A DNA stretch of 54,676 nt from JBBQNY01 sp038255255. GTDB taxonomy: Bacteria > Pseudomonadota > Gammaproteobacteria > Xanthomonadales > Ahniellaceae. A program made the translations under genes and the position numbers. Where the stretch lies: NCBI GenBank assembly GCA_038255255.1, contig JBBSLL010000021.1, positions 1 to 54,676 on the forward strand, given 5' to 3'. The notes under the pieces were generated by a model that was not told the DNA's origin, searched no databases, and worked only from the letters and a program-made list of their open reading frames with translations. The first letter of the stretch is position 1. Each line of letters begins with the position of its first letter. Below, one piece after another: positions 1 to 6,212 of this stretch.

Positions 1-161
1 CCCCAAATGTACCAACCACAAGAATCGCCTTCGCGAGGATGGCGCAAAGCGTTCAGCGGCAGGAGATGCAATGTCGCCAAGGCCACGCCAAGCTTCTCGT
101 CCGCGTTGCAAGGCACGAAGGTCGAGCCGTGAACCCGACACGTATCAACCTGCGCAGACAT
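1..161 (-). CDS. Integron cassette protein, 3' part outside window
   Basis: The minus-strand frame opens at ATG 161-159 and stays open for 53 codons to the window edge. The peptide starts MSAQVDTCRV and contains LNALRHPREG and TCGWYIW-like (SCGWYIW) stretches. From memory, the latter recalls a cassette-borne family whose fold is related to DUF2185/Imm33-type proteins; I could not check this. The gene begins 12 bases past the core of attC-1, exactly where a cassette gene should start, and reads in the same direction as the other cassettes. Its own attC must lie beyond the left edge. Function unknown. Confidence 0.6.
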   Translation of the reverse strand, partial: MSAQVDTCRVHGSTFVPCNADEKLGVALATLHLLPLNALRHPREGDSCGWYIW

Positions 162-172
162 TAGTTCATGCA

Positions 173-232
173 GTCCAACGCCCGAATTAAGCGGCGCGCG
201 GAACGCGCGTCCGCTTGAATGAGTTGTTGGGC
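173..232 (-). other. attC recombination site 1 (60 bp)
   Basis: On the minus strand the site runs from R'' GCCCAAC (232-226) to R' GTTGGAC (179-173). A GC-rich hairpin arm (GCGGCGCGCG / CGCGCGTCCGC) lies between. It is 30 bp shorter than the other three attC sites and resembles the compact sites of Xanthomonas integrons. The stop codon of the 187-624 gene lies inside it. Confidence 0.85.
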
Positions 233-624
233 CGCAGTGCGAAGACAAGCCCGATGAGAGCCAGCAAAAGGGCTACGGACAAGCTTGTGCCTACCATGCC
301 GGGAAACGGCGACGCGCCGACAACCACCGCGACCAAGCGCGCACACAACAGCAAGCCATACCCGATGCAGAAGATAAGCGCACACAGGCGGGCTCTTGAT
401 GGCGTGCCAAGCAACACACCAAGAAAGCCAACCGCGGAAACCACCAAGGCAAGAAGGACTTGAGCGAGTGGTAAGAAGTAGCCCGACCACTCGACGGATA
501 CGTCAGGTCCGAGTGCTGCAAGTTGGCTGAGCGCCGTGGCGTAGTTGAAGACGCCGATGAGCGAAAGGCTTGCGACGAGCGCCGACAGCACAAGAACCAA
601 CTTATAGGGCCAGGAAAGTTTCAT
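187..624 (-). CDS. Integron cassette membrane protein (145 aa, about 4 TM)
   Basis: The small, very hydrophobic protein starts MKLSWPYKLVLVLSALVASL and has about four predicted membrane segments (roughly residues 8-30, 48-73, 80-102 and 108-130). The C-terminal tail NNSFKRTRVPRAA is encoded by attC-1, because the frame runs into the attC arm and stops at its conserved TTAA. This attC-encoded tail is common among cassette genes and supports both strand and reading frame. The gene fills the cassette bounded by attC-2 and attC-1 and has no recognisable enzyme motif. Expression probably depends on read-through from an integron promoter or an internal one. Function unknown. Confidence 0.8.
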   Translation of the reverse strand: MKLSWPYKLVLVLSALVASLSLIGVFNYATALSQLAALGPDVSVEWSGYFLPLAQVLLALVVSAVGFLGVLLGTPSRARLCALIFCIGYGLLLCARLVAVVVGASPFPGMVGTSLSVALLLALIGLVFALRPNNSFKRTRVPRAA

Positions 625-639
625 GACGTCATGTTAGCG

Positions 640-729
640 GCCCAACGCCGTGTTAAGCCGCCGCCGCGCGAGCAGCGACAGGAAAAAGACGAGAAGATTT
701 CGGCGGTCGGCTTGAACACATAGTTAGAT
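640..729 (-). other. attC recombination site 2 (90 bp)
   Basis: On the minus strand, R'' ATCTAAC (729-723) and L'' TTCAAGCCGA are followed by a variable centre, L' GGCTTAA and R' GTTGGGC (646-640). It is nearly identical to attC-3 over the conserved arms and much of the central loop. It closes the cassette carrying the 741-1094 gene. Confidence 0.9.
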
Positions 730-740
730 TCCAGCGGCGG

Positions 741-1094
741 CTACATGACATGTAAGTTATCTAGTTCAACACGGTAGCCAAACGAAGCGCCACTATCCCG
801 GACGAGTGTGAGTTCGAGCGAGAGGTCCGACCGGCCCTCTTCCAACGTGTAGAGGGGTGCGACAACTGACCAAAGCTCAGGCCCCGGTTTTTCGACACGC
901 ACGAAATCGGGCGGCTCGGCTTGGCCAGGCGGTAGTACAAGCGTCCGTCCGTAGTCGGTTACGGCTGACTCAAGCTCAGCCGCAGTCAGCCGTACCGCTT
1001 GCGAAAGTGTGGCTAGCTCCTTATAGCGGCCTCCCACTAGAAGCTGCACGACTTGAGCAACGCAGCGATCGCGATTCGGCAGATGCGAGGGCAT
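741..1094 (-). CDS. Integron cassette protein, DUF7668-like (117 aa)
   Basis: This soluble protein of 117 residues starts MPSHLPNRDRCVAQVVQLLV. It has a helical N-terminal part and a beta-rich C-terminal half with TLEEGRSDLSLELTLV and YRVELDNLHVM. From memory the pattern matches the DUF7668 family, which is frequent in gammaproteobacterial integron cassettes; no search was possible. The whole gene lies between attC-3 and attC-2, and its stop precedes attC-2 by about a dozen bases, so it is a standard single-gene cassette. No catalytic signature or membrane segment is visible. Biochemical role unknown. Confidence 0.8.
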   Translation of the reverse strand: MPSHLPNRDRCVAQVVQLLVGGRYKELATLSQAVRLTAAELESAVTDYGRTLVLPPGQAEPPDFVRVEKPGPELWSVVAPLYTLEEGRSDLSLELTLVRDSGASFGYRVELDNLHVM

Positions 1095-1103
1095 GTCTCT
1101 GGA

Positions 1104-1193
1104 ATCTAACGCCGTGTTAAGCCGCCGCCGCGCGAACAGCGACAGGAAACAAATGAGGAGAGTTCGGCGGTCGGCTTGAACACATAGTTAGCT
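1104..1193 (-). other. attC recombination site 3 (90 bp)
   Basis: On the minus strand it runs from R'' AGCTAAC (1193-1187), through TTCAAGCCGA and GGCTTAA, to R' GTTAGAT (1110-1104). It shares almost all of its sequence with attC-2, which indicates a homogeneous array of related sites. Confidence 0.9.
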
Positions 1194-1199
1194 GCCACC

Positions 1200-1517
1200 C
1201 TACGAGGCAAAGCCGTGCGAAAGCAACTGAACTTCATAGTCTAGGCAAATTCCGTTGCCGCCCGCGAGTGGTCTGACCCCGAGAATGGTGCCGTCCGGAG
1301 TGACCTCAGCTTGCACGACCACCACAGGCTGCACTTCACCACCCTCCAGCGTTTGAATAGCGCAGCACGGCAAATTCATTTGCGCTGGCGTGGAGTTGCC
1401 TTTGATGAAGAAGACGGCGTGGCCTGACTTCACGTCGGCTTCCGTCGCGGCGCGCCCGGCAATACAGGGGGTGCCTTGCCAGTCAGATGCCTCGATCGGT
1501 CCCCACAAATCGTCCAT
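1200..1517 (-). CDS. Integron cassette protein of unknown function (105 aa)
   Basis: A 105-residue soluble protein starts MDDLWGPIEASDWQGTPCIA and has a beta-rich core (QPVVVVQAEVTPDGTILGV) ending GFAS. I see no signal peptide, membrane segment or known active-site motif. It occupies the cassette between attC-4 and attC-3; its ATG is only 3 bases from the attC-4 core and its stop is 6 bases before attC-3. Homologues are probably other cassette proteins, but I do not recognise a named family. Its position near the integrase end suggests it is among the better expressed cassettes. Confidence 0.75.
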   Translation of the reverse strand: MDDLWGPIEASDWQGTPCIAGRAATEADVKSGHAVFFIKGNSTPAQMNLPCCAIQTLEGGEVQPVVVVQAEVTPDGTILGVRPLAGGNGICLDYEVQLLSHGFAS

Positions 1518-1519
1518 GC

Positions 1520-1609
1520 AGCTAACGCCGTGTTAAGCCGCCGCGCACGCGGGGACTTTCAGATTGAAGAACTGCTGAGTGCGCGGTCGGCTTGAACACC
1601 TAGTTATGC
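1520..1609 (-). other. attC recombination site 4 (90 bp), nearest to intI
   Basis: On the minus strand it runs from R'' GCATAAC (1609-1603), through TTCAAGCCGA and GGCTTAA, to R' GTTAGCT (1526-1520). The outer arms match attC-2 and attC-3, while the central 50 bases differ. As it is a full attC and not a single core site, it should be the 3' end of a cassette lying between it and attI. Confidence 0.85.
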
Positions 1610-2044
1610 GACGAGGCGGCGACGCAACGACAGGCGCGAGCTGTCGAGGGGCAAAACGACCTGATCGTAAGACTGACATCGCGGGTCCTGGGCGATTGAG
1701 CAAAGCCGTAGCGGGCGTCGCGAGGTGGGCGTACCGGCAAGCGGGCTTGCCCGGTGCGCTCACCTCGCGACGCTTTTGTAGCATTTTTTCTGCGGCGCCG
1801 GTATCGGCGAAGCCCTCTTCAACGGGTATGAAGATTCGTACCCTCGGGGCGGTTCCGATAGGTCTTTCGCCTTGTCGTATAACTACGATTCGGTGGAGAA
1901 ACGGGATGAGGTCCGGAGATGAGGCATGGTCAGGGCTCCCGTAACGTGCGAAAAATCTTACCCCAATCCACGGGATAGGTTTGATGTGGGATGTAGTCAC
2001 GAGGTGTAGCGTCGGAATCTAGCGAAGGGGGCGGGGGAACTCGA
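1610..2044. promoter_or_regulatory. Integron leader: attI/promoter region, possibly a gene-poor first cassette
   Basis: This 435-bp stretch separates attC-4 from the intI start and must hold attI plus the divergent integrase and cassette promoters. I could not assign attI: no + strand RYYYAAC core stands out clearly (GTATAAC at 1876-1882 is the closest). A minus-strand frame (1533-2000, starting MTTSHIKPIP) is open for 155 codons and ends inside attC-4, as cassette genes often do. However, it crosses the hairpin at 1715-1773 and has low-complexity, arginine-rich content, so I do not call it a gene. I saw no convincing LexA box. Confidence 0.5.
1715..1773 (+). terminator. Long hairpin with T-tract upstream of intI
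   Basis: A perfect 13-bp inverted repeat (GCGTCGCGAGGTG at 1715-1727, CACCTCGCGACGC at 1761-1773) encloses a second smaller stem (ACCGG/CCGGT and CAAG/CTTG). It is followed on the + strand by TTTTGTAGCATTTTTT. The form fits a rho-independent terminator for + strand transcripts heading toward intI. A REP-like palindrome is the alternative. Confidence 0.55.
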
Positions 2045-3043
2045 ATGAACGCAGGGAAGCGGGAGCTCGGAAAGACGCCGGAGCCGGCTGCTCCGCCACT
2101 GCTGGAACGCATGCGCGAACGCATCAGGCGGCTTGGGTTCGCCAGGCGGACCGAGGACTCCTATGTCGCATGGGTTCGGAGGTTCATCCTCGCCAATGGC
2201 AAGCGGCACCCGGAGTCCCTTGGTGCGTTCGAGGTCGAGGCCTTCCTCACCATGCTCGCGGCGCGCGACAAGGTTGCTGCGTCCACGCAGAACCAGGCAC
2301 TGGCCGCAATTCTTTTCCTCTATCGCGAGGTGCTGCAGCAGAAGCTCGCCTGGATGGACAATATCCAGCGCGCAAAGAGGCCGCAGCGCATTCCCACGGT
2401 AATGACGCGCGCAGAAGTGACGAACGTACTCGACGAAATGACCGGCGTCACGCGACTGATGGCGGGCCTGCTCTACGGGAGTGGTCTGCGCCTGATGGAG
2501 TGCCTGCGGCTTCGCGTAAAGGATGTCGACTTCGGACGTCGCGAGATTGTGGTCCGTGACGGGAAGGGCGGGAAAGACCGGCGAACGATTCTGCCTTCGT
2601 CCCTCATCGATCCTATCGTTGCGCAACTTGCGGAAGCGCGCAGGATTCACTCACACGACCTCGCCGCGGGCTTCGGCGCAGTCTGGTTGCCGGATGCGCT
2701 CGAACGCAAGTACGCGAGTGCTGCACGCGAGTGGAGCTGGCAATACGTCTTTCCGGCCAGCACGCGCGGCGCAGATCCTCGCAGCGGGGTGATACGCCGT
2801 CATCATGTGGATGAGTCCGTGCTGCAGCGCGCGGTGAAGAACGCAGTGCGACGAGCCGGCATCGCCAAGCCCGCCACCTGCCATACCTTGCGCCATTCGT
2901 TCGCCACGCACTTGCTCGAGGCGGGCCACGACATACGGACAGTCCAGGAACTGCTCGGGCACAAGGACGTCGCGACGACGCAAATCTACACACACGTGCT
3001 GGGACGGGGAGCGGGCGGTGTGCTGAGTCCACTGGATCGCTGA
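2045..3043 (+). CDS. intI: Integron integrase IntI (tyrosine recombinase)
   Basis: A tyrosine recombinase of 332 residues catalyses attI x attC and attC x attC exchange. The N-terminal SAM-like domain spans about residues 15-110. The catalytic domain has all six active residues: R149 (GSGLR), K177 (GGKDRR; K174 adjacent), H280 and R283 (CHTLRHSFATH), H306 (LLGHKD) and nucleophile Y315 (QIYTH). The IntI-specific insertion between patches II and III is present (about residues 213-237, with ALERKYASA and EWSWQYVFPA) and distinguishes it from XerC/D. A GGGGGCGGGGG stretch precedes the ATG. The gene is divergent from the cassette array, as usual, and no truncation or stop was seen, so it should be active. 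Confidence 0.95.
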   Translation: MNAGKRELGKTPEPAAPPLLERMRERIRRLGFARRTEDSYVAWVRRFILANGKRHPESLGAFEVEAFLTMLAARDKVAASTQNQALAAILFLYREVLQQKLAWMDNIQRAKRPQRIPTVMTRAEVTNVLDEMTGVTRLMAGLLYGSGLRLMECLRLRVKDVDFGRREIVVRDGKGGKDRRTILPSSLIDPIVAQLAEARRIHSHDLAAGFGAVWLPDALERKYASAAREWSWQYVFPASTRGADPRSGVIRRHHVDESVLQRAVKNAVRRAGIAKPATCHTLRHSFATHLLEAGHDIRTVQELLGHKDVATTQIYTHVLGRGAGGVLSPLDR

Positions 3044-3090
3044 GCATTCGGCCGTGCGAAGTCCGCGGTGCCTCGTGCGGCCCGCAAACA

Positions 3091-3116
3091 AAAACGCCGC
3101 CCGAAGGCGGCGTTTT
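3091..3116. terminator. Bidirectional rho-independent terminator
   Basis: A perfect 11-bp stem (AAAACGCCGCC / GGCGGCGTTTT) has a CGAA loop, with A-tract and T-tract on its two sides. It sits between the convergent intI and DUF4394 genes and can end transcripts from both. Confidence 0.9.
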
Positions 3117-3138
3117 AATGAAGCATGCAGCATGAGAC

Positions 3139-4053
3139 TCAGCGCTGGCGGAGCACCACGATCGCCAAGGCGCCGAGCAGCAGGCCGAGCAGCACGAGGC
3201 CGCCGGTTGCCAGCGTCGGAACGCCGCTCGCGCCAGCGCCGCCCGGGGCACCCGCGACCACTGTGAAGCCGCTGATCACAGCCCCTGCGCCGAGGCGCCC
3301 GATGAGGGTCGCAGCGCCGCTCGTCAGGTTGACGGTGTAGAGGTTGGTAAAGCCGCCCACGATCAAGCCGGCGTAGGCCGTGTTGGAAGTCCCGCCTCCC
3401 GCCGTGAGCACGTCGAGTCCGATGGTGTTGCCGGTGTCGACGCCGAGCGCGCCTACGAGTACCTGCGTGCCATCGTTGGGTGGGACCTGGGTGTACAGCG
3501 AATCGGTAGCGCCGTTGATGCCGTACAGCGTCGTGGTCGTGGTGCCGGCGAAGCTGTTGGTGTAGCCGGACGCCTGGATGCTCGACGTCGCGCCGTTCAA
3601 CGCACCGTCGGTGGTCACGAGACCATTGTCGACGTTGATGCGCAGGTTCTGGCCGGTGTCGCTGACGACGCGAAGCCGATCCGGAACGGGATTGAAGTCC
3701 GTGCCGAACGAGGTGCCGGCGAGGCCGGCGAAAGGCAGCGTGGTGTCGGCCGGATCGGCGGCGAGTGTCGAAAGAAGCGTGGCCTGGCCGGTCTGGGGGT
3801 TGATGGTGTAGAGACGGTCGGAAGCCGTTCCGTCGACTACCAGCACCAGCGAGCCGTTGGCCGGCCGGCGGTCGAGTCCGACGATCACGTCGCCGGCCTG
3901 CAGGCCGCTGATCGGAGCGGTGGCGAATGCGGCGCCGGGCGCCGTGGCGTCGTAGGTGTTGAAGTTGGTCCCGGTCACCGTGTAAACGGTCTGGGCTTGT
4001 GCGACGCCTGCCAGGGCAAGGCTCGCAAGAAGGAGAACGGAGCGCAATTTCAT
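3139..4053 (-). CDS. Exported DUF4394-type protein with VPTL-CTERM anchor
   Basis: The start is placed at 4053 (MKLRSVLLLASLALAGVAQA) because it gives a clean signal peptide with AGGAAA about 10 bases upstream; an upstream in-frame ATG adds 16 non-signal residues. The mature part resembles DUF4394 beta-propeller-like proteins, with repeated TVYTVTGTNFNTYD, GLDRRPANGSLVLV, DRLYTINPQTGQATLL and FGTDFNPVPDRLRVVSDTGQ elements. The C-terminus (VPTLATGGLVLLGLLLGALA then IVVLRQR) is an IPTL/VPTL-CTERM signal: motif, hydrophobic helix and basic tail. This suggests export across the inner membrane and processing by an exosortase-like or rhombosortase-like system. Ligand or role unknown. It faces intI across a shared terminator. 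Confidence 0.8.
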   Translation of the reverse strand: MKLRSVLLLASLALAGVAQAQTVYTVTGTNFNTYDATAPGAAFATAPISGLQAGDVIVGLDRRPANGSLVLVVDGTASDRLYTINPQTGQATLLSTLAADPADTTLPFAGLAGTSFGTDFNPVPDRLRVVSDTGQNLRINVDNGLVTTDGALNGATSSIQASGYTNSFAGTTTTTLYGINGATDSLYTQVPPNDGTQVLVGALGVDTGNTIGLDVLTAGGGTSNTAYAGLIVGGFTNLYTVNLTSGAATLIGRLGAGAVISGFTVVAGAPGGAGASGVPTLATGGLVLLGLLLGALAIVVLRQR

Positions 4054-4238
4054 CGGAGTATTTCCTGATCTGGGGGACAGGGAAGCGGCGTGGCTGACCA
4101 CCGGGGCGATGGTAATGGTCTAAACGGAAGGTAAACAAGCGGTTCGGGTGCGTTCTCGGGCTCCAGTTGTGACTGTTTCGTGAACAGGCAGGCCTGAACG
4201 CTAAACTGTGTCTCCTTTCTACGAAACGCATTCCCGCC

Positions 4239-5402
4239 ATGGCTCTGGACCCGCTCGACCTGTACGACGTCCGATCGCTGCTGACCGATGAGGAGCGGGC
4301 CGTGCAGGACACCGTTGCACGCTTTACCGACGAACGCGTCCTGCCCATCATCGGCGACGCATTCGACCAGGCCAGGTTTCCCGCTGAACTGGTTCCCGAG
4401 ATTGCCGAGCTCGGCCTGCTGGGTGCTTCCCTACCGGAGGAGTACGGCGGCGGCGGGCTCAATGCGGTCAGCTACGGCCTCATCTGCCAGGAGCTCGAGC
4501 GCGGCGATTCGGGCATCCGCAGCTTTGTCTCCGTGCAGTCATCGCTGTGCATGTATCCGATCTTTGCTTACGGCACGGAGGAGCAGAAACAGAAGTGGCT
4601 GCCCGGCATGGCCCGCGGCGAGATCATCGGCTGCTTCGGCCTGACCGAGCCGCATGGCGGATCCGATCCCGCCAACATGAAGACCCACGCGCGGCGCGAT
4701 GGCGGCGACTGGGTGATCAATGGCGCCAAGATGTGGATCACCAACGGCAATCTCGCGCATATCGCGATCGTCTGGGCGCAGACCGACGATGGCATCCAGG
4801 GTTTCGTCATCGAGCGCGACATGCCTGGCTTCAAAGCCCAGGTGATCAAGCACAAGATGAGCCTGCGCGCGTCCGTCACCAGTTCGCTGTTCTTCGACGA
4901 CGTGCGCGTGCCTGAAGCCAATCGCCTGCCCAACGTCAAGGGTCTGAAGGGTCCGCTCGGTTGCCTCACGCAGGCGCGTTATGGAATTACCTGGGGACCG
5001 ATTGGCGCCGCGCAGGCGTGCCTGGCCGAGGCCATCTCGTACGGACGCGAGCGCATCCTGTTCGATCGTCCGATCATCGCCAACCAGGCGGTGCAGTTGA
5101 AGCTCGCTGACATGGGACGGCGCATCACCATGGCGCAGCTCCTCTCGCTGCAGCTCGGGCGCCTCAAGGACGCCGGGAAGATGCAGCCCACTCAGGTGTC
5201 GCTGGCCAAGTGGAACAACTGCCGCATGGCCATCGACATCGCGCGCGAAGCCCGCGACATCCTGGGCGGCGCCGGCATCACCACCGAACATTGCCCGATC
5301 CGCCACATGCTCAACCTCGAGTCGGTCATCACCTACGAGGGCACCGAAACGGTGCACCAGTTGGTGGTGGGCCGCGAGCTCACCGGCATCAACGCGTTCT
5401 AG
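4239..5402 (+). CDS. gcdH: Glutaryl-CoA dehydrogenase
   Basis: This FAD enzyme of 387 residues oxidises and decarboxylates glutaryl-CoA to crotonyl-CoA at the end of lysine, hydroxylysine and tryptophan breakdown, passing electrons to ETF. The acyl-CoA dehydrogenase fold is complete. The catalytic base is E367 (ITYEGTETVH). R94 in GIRSFVSVQSSL is the glutaryl-carboxylate-binding arginine typical of GCDH and not of other acyl-CoA dehydrogenases. FAD/substrate-binding segments FGLTEPHGGSDP (134-145) and MWITNG (165-170) are intact. It probably works with the ALDH7 enzyme at 13296-14831 in lysine catabolism, though the two genes are 8 kb apart. The GNAT gene follows after 4 bases, so they are likely co-transcribed. 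Confidence 0.95.
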   Translation: MALDPLDLYDVRSLLTDEERAVQDTVARFTDERVLPIIGDAFDQARFPAELVPEIAELGLLGASLPEEYGGGGLNAVSYGLICQELERGDSGIRSFVSVQSSLCMYPIFAYGTEEQKQKWLPGMARGEIIGCFGLTEPHGGSDPANMKTHARRDGGDWVINGAKMWITNGNLAHIAIVWAQTDDGIQGFVIERDMPGFKAQVIKHKMSLRASVTSSLFFDDVRVPEANRLPNVKGLKGPLGCLTQARYGITWGPIGAAQACLAEAISYGRERILFDRPIIANQAVQLKLADMGRRITMAQLLSLQLGRLKDAGKMQPTQVSLAKWNNCRMAIDIAREARDILGGAGITTEHCPIRHMLNLESVITYEGTETVHQLVVGRELTGINAF

Positions 5403-5406
5403 CGCG

Positions 5407-5970
5407 ATGCACGCGCCCGCCCGCGGTCCGCGCATCGAGACCGAGCGACTGATACTTCGCGTGCCGCGGCACGACGACTTCGACGGCTACGCGGAACTGT
5501 TCGGCGACGAGGAGGCTGCGCGACACGTCGGGGGACCCATGCCTCGCGCGTCCGCGTGGCGCAAGTTCCTGCAGATGCCCGGCGCATGGGCGGTGCAGGG
5601 CTTCGGGATGTTTTCGGTGATCGAGAAGGCGAGCGGCCAGTGGCTCGGTCAGGCAGGCCCCTGGCAGCCCGACCAGCACAACGGCACCGAAGTGGGCTGG
5701 GTATTCCTTCGCGCGTACTGGGGGCGCGGCTTCGCGACCGAAGCCGCCACGGCGGCGATCGACTGGACCTTCGCAAACCTCGACTGGACCGACGTGATCC
5801 ACAACATCATGCCTGCGAACACCGCATCGATCGCTCTCGCCGAAAGGCTCGGCGCCCGCTATCGGGGCACGACGCGGCTCAAGCCGCCGCTCGATGAAAT
5901 CGACATCGGAGTCTGGGGGCAGACGCGCGAACAGTGGCAGGCGCGAAGGGCAGGAGAGTGCAGATCATGA
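5407..5970 (+). CDS. GNAT-family N-acetyltransferase (RimJ/RimL-like)
   Basis: The protein has 187 residues. The N-terminus IETERLILRVPRHDDFDGYA is the standard opening of the RimJ/RimL/Acetyltransf_3 group. Later come WLGQAGPWQPDQHNGTEVGW, the acetyl-CoA-binding segment YWGRGFATEAATAAIDW and NTASIALAERLGARY. The acceptor cannot be told from sequence; it could be a ribosomal protein N-terminus, an antibiotic or a small amine. The gene starts 4 bases after gcdH. Its stop overlaps the ATG of the broken GST gene (ATGA at 5967-5970), so the three formed one unit before the GST gene was disrupted. Confidence 0.85.
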   Translation: MHAPARGPRIETERLILRVPRHDDFDGYAELFGDEEAARHVGGPMPRASAWRKFLQMPGAWAVQGFGMFSVIEKASGQWLGQAGPWQPDQHNGTEVGWVFLRAYWGRGFATEAATAAIDWTFANLDWTDVIHNIMPANTASIALAERLGARYRGTTRLKPPLDEIDIGVWGQTREQWQARRAGECRS

Positions 5971-6167
5971 TTACCGTGTACGGCATGAGCGTGTCCGGCA
6001 ACTGCCACAAGGTGCGGCTGCTGCCGGAGCTGCTGGGCCGCGAATACCACTGGGTCGCGCCGGCTGGGAGCGGTAGCGCCTCGCTGCAGCATAAAGGGCT
6101 TCCGCGGAAGCGAGGCGCTAACGCTTCCAGCCGGCGGGTCAGTAGCGCACGACCGCTCCTACAATGA
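5967..6167 (+). pseudogene. Glutathione S-transferase remnant, broken by a palindromic element
   Basis: An ATG with a strong ribosome site (CAGGAGAGTG) overlaps the GNAT stop and opens MITVYGMSVSGNCHKVRLL then PELLGREYHWV. This is the N-terminal thioredoxin-fold strand and helix of a GST. After about 30 residues (base 6057) the frame enters the inverted-repeat element at 6058-6136 and codes for unrelated residues until a stop at 6165-6167. About 170 residues expected for a GST are missing, and no GST C-terminal part follows before the next gene. Most likely a dead gene left by an insertion with deletion of the 3' part. Confidence 0.8.
6058..6136. repeat. 79-bp palindromic element (REP/MITE-like)
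   Basis: Two 30-bp arms (6058-6087 and 6107-6136) are near-perfect inverted copies with a few mismatches; the core GTAGCGCCTCGCT is met by AGCGAGGCGCTAAC. The loop is 19 bases. The flank at 6137-6170 carries GTAGCGCACGACCGCTCCTAC, which recalls the abundant TAGGAGCGG-type intergenic repeats of Xanthomonadales. The element ends the GST remnant and may serve as its terminator. No transposase is nearby; such elements are typically mobilised in trans by RAYT proteins. Confidence 0.75.
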
Positions 6168-6212
6168 CAACTCAGGTGGGCAAGGTTGGTCCATGAAACC
6201 CAGGCGAGACAC

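Noticed and set aside
1..1609. Possible CRISPR array, since similar sequences recur at about 415-465 bp spacing
   Set aside because: The repeats are attC sites with R/L boxes and imperfect symmetry, separated by whole genes. Spacing and structure are wrong for CRISPR.
1533..2000. 155-codon minus-strand frame ending in attC-4, possible first cassette gene
   Set aside because: It crosses a strong palindrome, lacks a recognisable family or convincing composition, and has an equally open frame on the other strand. Kept only as a possibility in the leader entry.
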